From the NCBI GenBank assembly GCA_017442585.1, contig JAFRZM010000016.1, positions 1-64,000 on the forward strand: a stretch of 64,000 bases of DNA, read 5' to 3'. Under the pieces are notes generated by a model. The model saw only the letters and a list, made by a program, of their open reading frames with translations. It was not told the DNA's origin and did not search any database. Positions 25,217 through 34,050 of this stretch are shown piece after piece. Position 1 is the stretch's first letter. Each line of letters begins with the position of its first letter. A program made the translations under genes and the position numbers. This stretch comes from Lachnospiraceae bacterium (GTDB taxonomy: Bacteria > Bacillota > Clostridia > Lachnospirales > Lachnospiraceae).

Positions 25217-26176
25217 TTATTTACGGCAGATTATACCTACCCACTCACCCTGATGTATTTTTTCTACAATCATAAAGCCTATATCTTCTAATGCCTTCGA
25301 AACTTCTTCTTCCTTAAAGTCGATTATACCGCTTGTAACGAAGAATCCGTTTTTCTTTGTTGCTTTAAATGCATAAGGCGCCATCGGTATTATAACGTCA
25401 GACAAGATATTTGCAAGACACACGTCGTACTTCTCATATCCTACGCGGTCACGTAACGCACCGTCACTTATCATATCACCCGTTATATACTCGTACTTAG
25501 ACTTCTCTATACCGTTAACTTCCATATTCTCATAGAAAGTCTCCTCACATATAGGGTCGATATCTATACCCAATGTATGCTTTGCATTAAACTTATTGGC
25601 TATAATTGAAAGGATTCCGGAACCCGTACCGATATCAAGTACGTCATCGCCCTCTTTTATAACCTTTCTCATGCCTTTTATGCAAAGCATGGTTGTTTCA
25701 TGATGTCCCGTACCAAAAGACGTCTTAGGGTCAATTATAACGCTTACGTTATAATCTTTAACCTTTGGCTCTTCTTCCCACGAAGGGCGAATAAATATAT
25801 CATCGATATAAAACGATTTAAAGTACTTCTTCCAGTTATTAATCCAGTCCTCATCATTGACATCTTTTTCAACGATAATGCCTTCACCTATATCCATAAA
25901 ATCCCTTAATTCATCAAGACCTTCATTGATGCTTTTAAGCGTACTTTCAATCTCTTCTTTTGATGCATCCGCATTAAGGTAAAACTTCACCGTTGCTGTT
26001 CCATCATCAGGCGGAAGTTCGATGTCCACGTCAATTATCATCTTTTCCTTATCTTCTTTAGATACCGGAACGTTATCGACTATTTCAACGCCTTCCAAAT
26101 CAAGTTCATTTAAAATATCCGCAACCAAATCTTCTGCAGCGGTTGTTGTTTTAATCGTATATTCTCTGTACTTCAA
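25217..26176 (-). CDS. prmA: Ribosomal protein L11 methyltransferase
   Basis: A 319-aa SAM methyltransferase: SFGTGHHETTMLCIKGM, the SAM motif DVLDIGTGSGILSIIA, and ANILSDVIIPMAPY, all typical of PrmA, which trimethylates several L11 residues. The start codon must be TTG: the reading frame has a TAA stop immediately before TTG AAG TAC, an AGGATGAG box is correctly spaced, and the protein then begins (M)KYREYTIKTTTAAEDLV as in homologues. Confidence 0.95.
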   Translation of the reverse strand: MKYREYTIKTTTAAEDLVADILNELDLEGVEIVDNVPVSKEDKEKMIIDVDIELPPDDGTATVKFYLNADASKEEIESTLKSINEGLDELRDFMDIGEGIIVEKDVNDEDWINNWKKYFKSFYIDDIFIRPSWEEEPKVKDYNVSVIIDPKTSFGTGHHETTMLCIKGMRKVIKEGDDVLDIGTGSGILSIIANKFNAKHTLGIDIDPICEETFYENMEVNGIEKSKYEYITGDMISDGALRDRVGYEKYDVCLANILSDVIIPMAPYAFKATKKNGFFVTSGIIDFKEEEVSKALEDIGFMIVEKIHQGEWVGIICRK

Positions 26177-26246
26177 TTACTCATCCTGCCTAAACTATGC
26201 TCTGTAGTCCGAAACCATTATTGCAGTCGTATCTTTTCTTATGGAT

Positions 26247-27998
26247 TCAAACGTTCATATTTATATCGCCCATAGCCGATTCATCAACTATTTTCTGCTT
26301 TATGTTAAACGAATAAACCAGAACGCCACGATCACTTTTCTTTAAAAGAAGTCTTGAATCCATCATTGTAAGTATCTTATCTGCAATCGAAACTCCAAGT
26401 CCTTCTTCCGGTTTATTACTGTCTGCAATTTTCTCACCCTCAGACAAGGTAAACAATTTACTTATATTATCATTAAGTCCTGTAGTGCACTCTTCAACTT
26501 CAAAATGAAGAATTGCGAACTTTTCATCGTCTTCATTAATGCGCTTATACACATTCGTTCTAAGCATTACTATTCCGTTCGCAGAATGCTTAAATGAATT
26601 TGCAAGAAGATTTGAAAGTATTTGCTTTATTTTGGCACCATCACCATATAAAGTCTTCGGAATATCAGGAGATATATTCGTTTCAAGAATAAGCTTTCTA
26701 TCCTTCGTTCTCGACTTTATTACATCAAGTATATCCAGGAAAAAGCTCCTCGGACTATACTCTATCGGGTTAACCTCCATCTTTTCGAAATCCAGCTTAC
26801 TATAATCTATAATATCATTAACAACCGAATTCAAAGTTTTTCCGACATAATTAATACCTGTTGCTTTTTCCTTTACGGAATCTTCGCTGCTTTCTTTTAA
26901 GATAAGTTCACTCTTTGATATAACTGCATTTATCAGCGTTTTTAACTCATTGGACATTCCCAAAAGAAAGTCAGCTTTTTCTTTATTGGCTTTATCAGCC
27001 ATTTCCTTTTGCTCTCTTATCTCTTCAATATGCCTAAACTGTGCTGTAGAATCTATTATCGCATAGATATGCCTTTCGTTTCCCGACTTTTCGAAGAACG
27101 GCCTGTCCTCTATCGTATAGATTCTATCACCTATAGTGACATTTCCGCCCTCTCTTATAATATTCTTTACATTGGATAATGCTTCGACTCTATTATACCT
27201 AAGCACCGGCATAATCTTTGCCGCGAGTTTATTGTAATATACAATATCACCCGAAGTGTCTTCTGCGATAACTCCTGCGGAAAGTTCATCGATTACATAT
27301 TCCCTAGCCATTATAACCGTATCCATTAAATCACTTCTGAATATTGCAACCATACTTAGAAGAGCACATAATATGAATCCCACCTGGTTAAGGTCATAAT
27401 ACCACGTAATCGGAAGCATGAGCACAAAGCCCATTGCAGCTTCTACAACAAGAGCATATATAAATAACCTATACTGCTTCTTCTTTTGAACATCCTGTTC
27501 ATTACGTAAAGATCTTACAAGCATATATATGCATAAAAGAACGGTTGCCAAGACAAAGGCATCCCACAGATAATACCATATGCCTTTTACATAATTAAAA
27601 CGGATTATTCCGTTATCTGTTGCAAAGCTTTTTTCTATATAGAATAACTTTGTCTGCTCTGTTGTAAGCATTATTACAAAAGTTACCACGCCAAAAACGC
27701 CCCCTGATATCGGAACAATCTTTGGCATTCTATACTTTGAAAGATTCTCGATAAAAAGGAACGTGGAAACAACGATAACTATCTTGCCTCCCCACGACAG
27801 CAAAATATTTTGATAATATGCATCTCCGGAATTCGCATAGAATGACATAAGACAGCCTATACTTGAAATCACCATTCCCACGCAATTTATAAACAAAAAA
27901 TAATGGGCTTTGTTATTCATCCTTGTAAATATGCTGACAGCTTCCGCTATTACTATAAAAAGTGTTATCCACTGAATGACAAGGCAAGTTGTATACAT
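26247..27998 (-). CDS. Membrane histidine kinase-like protein lacking the phospho-accepting histidine
   Basis: A 583-aa protein. Residues 1-222 hold about seven transmembrane helices in a 7TM sensor layout, residues about 235-320 a PAS-like domain (DELSAGVIAEDTSGDIVYYN), then a coiled linker, a HisKA-like region (343-400) and a HATPase-like region (410-570). In the H-box, which normally reads SHELRTPLN, the sequence is SNELKTLIN: Asn350 (codon AAT, 26951-26949) replaces His and Leu replaces Pro. The N-box (LSNLLANSFKH) is recognisable and the G2 box is EGLGVSIA, but the G1 DxG is replaced by VEECTTG. It is probably a pseudokinase acting by protein contact. No response regulator is adjacent. 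Confidence 0.85.
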   Translation of the reverse strand: MYTTCLVIQWITLFIVIAEAVSIFTRMNNKAHYFLFINCVGMVISSIGCLMSFYANSGDAYYQNILLSWGGKIVIVVSTFLFIENLSKYRMPKIVPISGGVFGVVTFVIMLTTEQTKLFYIEKSFATDNGIIRFNYVKGIWYYLWDAFVLATVLLCIYMLVRSLRNEQDVQKKKQYRLFIYALVVEAAMGFVLMLPITWYYDLNQVGFILCALLSMVAIFRSDLMDTVIMAREYVIDELSAGVIAEDTSGDIVYYNKLAAKIMPVLRYNRVEALSNVKNIIREGGNVTIGDRIYTIEDRPFFEKSGNERHIYAIIDSTAQFRHIEEIREQKEMADKANKEKADFLLGMSNELKTLINAVISKSELILKESSEDSVKEKATGINYVGKTLNSVVNDIIDYSKLDFEKMEVNPIEYSPRSFFLDILDVIKSRTKDRKLILETNISPDIPKTLYGDGAKIKQILSNLLANSFKHSANGIVMLRTNVYKRINEDDEKFAILHFEVEECTTGLNDNISKLFTLSEGEKIADSNKPEEGLGVSIADKILTMMDSRLLLKKSDRGVLVYSFNIKQKIVDESAMGDINMNV

Positions 27999-28039
27999 CT
28001 AGAATCTCCTAAACAGTTTTATATAAAAATACATATTAA

Positions 28040-28068
28040 ATGATATCCCATATCCCTCGTAACTTCAA
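28040..28068 (-). promoter_or_regulatory. Promoter for the degenerate kinase gene
   Basis: Minus-strand TTGAAG (28063-28068), a 17-base spacer and TATCAT (28040-28045) lie about 40 bases before the start codon, which has its own AGGAG site. Confidence 0.5.
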
Positions 28069-28107
28069 CAAATTAGTAACAATTGTTCGTCAAATTATCA
28101 AATTTAC

Positions 28108-28142
28108 CTAAAAAAGAGAAGCATAACCTTATGCTTCTCTTT
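28108..28142 (-). terminator. Intrinsic terminator of the J-domain protein gene
   Basis: A 14-bp perfect stem (AAAGAGAAGCATAA / TTATGCTTCTCTTT) with a 2-nt loop lies about 30 bases after the stop; the minus strand continues with a TTTTTT tract. Confidence 0.85.
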
Positions 28143-28171
28143 AACCGCATATTAATAATTATTATATCATC

Positions 28172-28717
28172 CTAATATCTTGCTCTGAATTCGCTTTTTA
28201 ACTGCTCGTATTCATCATTAATCTTACATACCGTAGCATCGTCTCCGGCCACATTATCAGGATGAAAGATTTTCATAAGATCTTTATAACGTTTCTTAAG
28301 CTCAAGCTCATTTGAAACACCTGAGAAAAGCACGCTGCTTCTAAATTCCGATCCTTGAATCGAGACTGTTGGCGTATATTCTTCACGAAGCTGAGCCACT
28401 TCAAGCTTCTCTTTCTCAAGTCGGACAATCTCCTCTTCCATGAGACGCCACTTCATCTCAAAAAGTGAATTCTCGCGCTCAAGTCTCGCGTTTTCTATCT
28501 CAGTACGACGTTTAAGATCATCTCGCTCAAGATCAATCTTTCTTTTCACATCTTCAAGAGCACGTCTTTCATCTTCGATACGCTTACGCTCTGCTTCTAA
28601 CTGCTCGCGCTCATCTTTAAGCTCTGCCTTTTCTTTTTCTATGTCTACCGCATCCTGAAAGAGCCATTGGTTAACAGCGTTTTTAATGTTGTCTGCCGTA
28701 TAATTTGGCTGATCCAT
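28172..28717 (-). CDS. Coiled-coil protein with C-terminal J domain
   Basis: A 181-aa soluble protein. Residues about 25-113 form one long, highly charged coiled coil (repeated Glu/Arg/Lys with heptad Leu/Ile). Residues about 137-181 hold a J domain: LELKKRYKDLMKIFHPDN with HPD at 152-154, then INDEYEQLKSEF. HPD is what stimulates DnaK ATPase, so this is a likely specialised DnaK co-chaperone that uses the coiled coil to recruit a client or to oligomerise. It has its own promoter and terminator and lies next to the dnaKJ operon. There is no zinc domain, so it is not a classical DnaJ. The client is unknown. Confidence 0.85.
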   Translation of the reverse strand: MDQPNYTADNIKNAVNQWLFQDAVDIEKEKAELKDEREQLEAERKRIEDERRALEDVKRKIDLERDDLKRRTEIENARLERENSLFEMKWRLMEEEIVRLEKEKLEVAQLREEYTPTVSIQGSEFRSSVLFSGVSNELELKKRYKDLMKIFHPDNVAGDDATVCKINDEYEQLKSEFRARY

Positions 28718-28761
28718 ATTATCACCATAATCCTTACTACAAATAACTATAAGTTTAAGGG

Positions 28762-28795
28762 CTGCACCGGGTAAAAAGACTTACCCGTCGGGCAG
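28762..28795 (-). promoter_or_regulatory. GC-rich hairpin in the 5' leader of the J-domain protein gene
   Basis: In the roughly 100-base leader the minus strand can fold as CTGC–internal loop–CGGGTAA, 6-nt loop, TTACCCG–GCAG. No U-tract follows, so it is not a terminator. A regulatory leader structure is possible; I recognise no riboswitch class. Confidence 0.45.
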
Positions 28796-28824
28796 GACAC
28801 AATTTCTACCCACTTTCAACATAA

Positions 28825-28853
28825 ATTATACAATATCTTGTATTCGATAACAA
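28825..28853 (-). promoter_or_regulatory. Promoter for the J-domain protein gene
   Basis: Minus-strand TTGTTA (28848-28853), 17 bases, TATAAT (28825-28830). It predicts a leader of about 100 bases. Confidence 0.7.
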
Positions 28854-28884
28854 GATAAATTTTTTTATGCTCTTTCAAAATATA

Positions 28885-28926
28885 TAAAAAATACGTACCT
28901 GCAATATATATCGTAGATACGTATTT
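28885..28926 (-). terminator. Intrinsic terminator of the hrcA–dnaJ operon
   Basis: On the minus strand AATACGTA pairs with TACGTATT, extended inward by several pairs with one mismatch, and is followed by TTTTTT, about 20 bases after the dnaJ stop. Confidence 0.8.
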
Positions 28927-28948
28927 CTCACTTTAATCATTCTTTTAT

Positions 28949-30121
28949 CTATTTAAAAAAGCCTTTTTTCTTCTTTGTTGTACCGTCTGTTGTCTTAATG
29001 TTCTCTGTTGCATGAAGTGAATTGGTTGTTTCTTCATCAAACTTACGTAGCGCTTCTTTTGCAGCTGAATTAAGTGACGTCGGTACAGCAATGTCAAATG
29101 TTACATAAAGGTCACCGCGCTTATCTTTATATCTAAGTGACGGTACACCCTTTCCTGTAAATCTCATTGTGGTTCCTGTCTGTGTTCCCGGCTTAATCGT
29201 TGCGATGATATCACCGTCAACTGTATTAACTACCATTTCACCACCGAGAGCCGCAATGGCCATACTCATCTTCTCATGCGAGTAAAGATTAATACCTTCA
29301 CGCTCAAACTTACTGCTATTTGAAACGATAACTTCAACAAGAAGATCTCCACGTTCTCCGCCGTTAATACCAGGCTCGCCCTTACCGGCGATTCTTATCT
29401 GCTGTCCGCTTTCAATACCTGCAGGAACAGATACCTTTATACGCTTCTTTGATGCAATATATCCCGTACCATAGCAATCAGGGCACTTATCTTTAACTAT
29501 CTTACCCTTACCACCACAGTCAGGACAGGTATCTACGCTTTGCATAGTTCCGAAAAGTGACTGACGTGAATATACTACCTTACCCTTGCCACCGCACTTT
29601 GTACATGATGTCGGTGTGGTTCCCGGCTTGGCACCTGTAGCATTACATGTCGTACATTCGTCTTTTAAGGTTATCTCAAGCTCTTTTTCAGTACCAAAAA
29701 TTGACTCTTCAAACGTAATACGTACAGCCGCACGAAGTGAAGCACCGCGACGAGGTCCGTTACCACCACGGCCGCCTGAACGTCCGCCTCCGAAGAATGA
29801 TCCGAATATATCTCCGCCAAAAAGATCCGAGAATATATCCGAGAAATCCATACCGGAGAAATCAAATCCGCCCGGATTTACACCGCCTTGTTCAAAGGCT
29901 GCATGACCGAACTGATCGTACTGTGCTCTCTTTTGCTTATCGGATAATACACCGTAGGCTTCTGATGCTTCCTTAAACTTCTCTTCACATTCTTTGTCGC
30001 CAGGATGCATATCCGGATGGTATTTCTTAGCGAGATTTCTGTATGCTTTTTTTAATTCCTCGTCCGTAGCGGTTCTTTCAACGCCTAAGACCTCATAATA
30101 ATCTCTCTTTTTATCTGCCAT
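28949..30121 (-). CDS. dnaJ: Chaperone protein DnaJ
   Basis: A 390-aa class A J protein. It has an N-terminal J domain with KYHPDMHPG, a Gly/Phe-rich linker with [14 protein letters not shown], four CxxCxGxG zinc repeats ([32 protein letters not shown]) and a C-terminal client-binding domain. It delivers clients to DnaK and stimulates its ATPase. It is the last gene of the HrcA operon, separated from dnaK by a strong hairpin. Confidence 0.98.
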   Translation of the reverse strand: MADKKRDYYEVLGVERTATDEELKKAYRNLAKKYHPDMHPGDKECEEKFKEASEAYGVLSDKQKRAQYDQFGHAAFEQGGVNPGGFDFSGMDFSDIFSDLFGGDIFGSFFGGGRSGGRGGNGPRRGASLRAAVRITFEESIFGTEKELEITLKDECTTCNATGAKPGTTPTSCTKCGGKGKVVYSRQSLFGTMQSVDTCPDCGGKGKIVKDKCPDCYGTGYIASKKRIKVSVPAGIESGQQIRIAGKGEPGINGGERGDLLVEVIVSNSSKFEREGINLYSHEKMSMAIAALGGEMVVNTVDGDIIATIKPGTQTGTTMRFTGKGVPSLRYKDKRGDLYVTFDIAVPTSLNSAAKEALRKFDEETTNSLHATENIKTTDGTTKKKKGFFK

Positions 30122-30143
30122 AACTTATTCCCTTTAAATTAGT

Positions 30144-30178
30144 GCTTAAGGGGTTGCGATAATCGCAGCCCCGTAAGC
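30144..30178 (-). promoter_or_regulatory. Strong intercistronic hairpin between dnaK and dnaJ
   Basis: The minus strand folds as GCTTA-C-GGGG-C-TGCGA, 3-nt loop, TCGCA-A-CCCC-T-TAAGC, a long stem of about 14 pairs with two symmetric mismatches. No T-tract follows, so it is more likely an mRNA processing or stability element, or a weak attenuator, that lowers dnaJ relative to dnaK. Confidence 0.6.
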
Positions 30179-30193
30179 AATGTATTACTAAAA

Positions 30194-32113
<1,920 letters not shown>

Positions 32114-32132
32114 CTAATATATAGAAAATAAC

Positions 32133-32771
32133 TTAATTTGCAACTTTAACCATACTGTGGCGAACCACCTGGTCATTATACATATATCCCTTTTGGAATT
32201 CTTCAACTATTGTGTTTTCCGCGAGGTTCTCATCATCAATATGCATTACTGCATTATGAAGATTAGGATCAAATTCTTTACCGACAGCTTCAATCTGCTT
32301 AATGCCCATTTCATCGAAAACTGTCATCATCTGCTTGTAAATCTTATCCATTCCTTCCGCAAACGAGCTTCCCTTTTCTTCTTCAGGAATTGCAGCAAGT
32401 CCGCGCTCGAAATTATCGATAACAGGTAAAATCTTTTCAACGGTACTCTTAACTCCCGTTTCAAACATCTGGCTCTTTTCTTTCTCGGAGCGCTTACGGT
32501 AATTGTCAAATTCAGCCATCTGACGCATTACCTTGTCTTTAAGCTCTGCTATCTGCTCATCCTTTTTATCAGGCTTTGCAGCATCAGTACTTTCTTCTTT
32601 TACTTCTTTTTCATCGGCTATACTTCCTTCAGTCTCCGACTCTTTTGAAGTTTCATCAACTTCTTCATCAATTTCGACATCTTCCTTTTCGGCTCTTTTC
32701 TTCTTTGCGAATTTAAGGCCCTCTTTGGAATTCTTGATATCTTCCTTAGATGCTTTTTTCTTATCCGGCAT
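32133..32771 (-). CDS. grpE: Nucleotide exchange factor GrpE
   Basis: A 212-aa protein with a long charged, low-complexity N-terminal region (about residues 1-75), a coiled coil leading into the conserved RQMAEFDNYRKRSEKEK, and the beta-wing with EFDPNLHNAVMH and GYMYNDQVVRHSMV. It releases ADP from DnaK. Genes flank it at 16 and 34 bases. Confidence 0.97.
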   Translation of the reverse strand: MPDKKKASKEDIKNSKEGLKFAKKKRAEKEDVEIDEEVDETSKESETEGSIADEKEVKEESTDAAKPDKKDEQIAELKDKVMRQMAEFDNYRKRSEKEKSQMFETGVKSTVEKILPVIDNFERGLAAIPEEEKGSSFAEGMDKIYKQMMTVFDEMGIKQIEAVGKEFDPNLHNAVMHIDDENLAENTIVEEFQKGYMYNDQVVRHSMVKVAN

Positions 32772-32786
32772 TACATTTCCCTCACT

Positions 32787-33860
32787 TTAATTCTTCTTTT
32801 TTTCTATCCTTTTCTCTCCCTTAAAGGTTGAGTCCAATTGCTCTTTAATGTTCTTTAACGATTCAAGTACGCTCTTGTAATCCATTCGCTTCGGTCCTAC
32901 GATTCCGATGTGACCACTCATACCGTTTCCTAAATCATATGTTGCAGTAACTACCGAGCAATCCTGCATTGACGATACATTTGATTCATCACCGATATAA
33001 ACCCTAATTCCGTCTTCACTGACGTCTTCTTTAGCTTCTTCCAGGAATTCACGAAGTTCGCTTTTATCTTCAAAAGCAAGCAAAAGCTTTTCAGCATTGT
33101 CTTTATCTGCAAGCTCAGGATACTTAATTAAATTCGTCGCACCTGATGTATAAACTTCCAAGTCCTCATCTTCGGTAAATGCCTCCGCTATTGCATCAAG
33201 TACGTTATTTACTATTTCCTGATAACCTTCGGACTGTTCTTTCATTCTGGCGATAACGCCTAAGTTTATTTCTTCTTTTGAAAGGCCGTTTAACGTCGTA
33301 TTAAGCAGTAGATTAAGCTTAAGTATCGTTTCCTGGTCAATTCCTTCATTAAGCTCTATAACCTTATTCTTAACGATATTGCCGTCCATAACGATTAAGG
33401 CCACAAGCTTGCATTCTTCAAAGAGCGATAACTGAATAAACTTAACGCGGTTTTTATTCGTAGACGGTGTAGTTATCATCGTCGCATAGTTGGTATTGAC
33501 TGCCAAAGTCTTTACAACCTGCTGTAAGACCTTCTCCATCTTCTCGGTCTTCTCAATCACGAACTCTTCCATGCTTTCGATTTTCTTGTCATGCTCGTTC
33601 ATGATTTCGTTTACGTAGAAACGATATCCCATATCTGTCGGAATACGTCCCGCAGATGTATGAGGAGATGTTAGATATCCCATTTCTTCCAGATCTGCCA
33701 TCTCATTTCTTATGGTCGCAGAGGAAAGATTATCGGTTAAAAGCTTCGATAACGTACGTGAACCTACAGGCTCACCTGTCTCAAGGTAGTTCTGAATCAA
33801 AAGCATCAGGATCTTATGCTTTCTGTCATCAAGTGGTGGCATATTGCTTACATCTACCAT
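32787..33860 (-). CDS. hrcA: Heat-inducible transcription repressor HrcA
   Basis: A 357-aa protein with an N-terminal winged helix (RKHKILMLLIQNYLETGEPV, SSATIRNEMADLEEMGYL) followed by a GAF-like dimerisation domain ending in GIVGPKRMDYKSVL. HrcA binds CIRCE and represses groE and dnaK operons; its folding depends on GroEL. The ATG follows AAGGAG and lies about 27 bases downstream of a perfect CIRCE element, so the operon is autoregulated. Confidence 0.98.
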   Translation of the reverse strand: MVDVSNMPPLDDRKHKILMLLIQNYLETGEPVGSRTLSKLLTDNLSSATIRNEMADLEEMGYLTSPHTSAGRIPTDMGYRFYVNEIMNEHDKKIESMEEFVIEKTEKMEKVLQQVVKTLAVNTNYATMITTPSTNKNRVKFIQLSLFEECKLVALIVMDGNIVKNKVIELNEGIDQETILKLNLLLNTTLNGLSKEEINLGVIARMKEQSEGYQEIVNNVLDAIAEAFTEDEDLEVYTSGATNLIKYPELADKDNAEKLLLAFEDKSELREFLEEAKEDVSEDGIRVYIGDESNVSSMQDCSVVTATYDLGNGMSGHIGIVGPKRMDYKSVLESLKNIKEQLDSTFKGEKRIEKKKN

Positions 33861-33886
33861 CGTTTAGTCTCCTTCCTCTTTCCTTA

Positions 33887-33913
33887 TTAGCACTCAAACT
33901 TTAGGAGTGCTAA
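33887..33913 (-). promoter_or_regulatory. CIRCE operator
   Basis: Exact inverted repeat TTAGCACTC – 9 bases – GAGTGCTAA, identical to the consensus HrcA operator, placed between the promoter and the hrcA start. Confidence 0.98.
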
Positions 33914-33925
33914 CACCATGACTAT

Positions 33926-33954
33926 AAGATATCACTTCCTATACGTGATGTCAA
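33926..33954 (-). promoter_or_regulatory. Promoter of the hrcA–grpE–dnaK–dnaJ operon
   Basis: Minus-strand TTGACA (33949-33954), a 17-base spacer and TATCTT (33926-33931). The predicted transcription start lies at or just before CIRCE, the usual arrangement for HrcA repression. Confidence 0.85.
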
Positions 33955-34008
33955 CAAATATAGGAAAATTTTTTCACTATTTTATCGACTTACCAAAAAT
34001 ATTATCAC

Positions 34009-34038
34009 GAAAAAAGGAAGGCCGTTAAAACCTTCCTT
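34009..34038 (-). terminator. Intrinsic terminator of the exosortase operon
   Basis: Minus strand: AAGGAAGG / CCTTCCTT stem, 9-nt loop, followed by TTTTTT, about 13 bases after the stop of the 34051-36552 gene. Confidence 0.85.
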
Positions 34039-34050
34039 AATTACTGCATT

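Noticed and set aside
28762..28795. Hairpin read as a terminator for the dnaJ operon or the J-domain gene
   Set aside because: No T-tract follows on either strand, and it lies between a good promoter and its gene.
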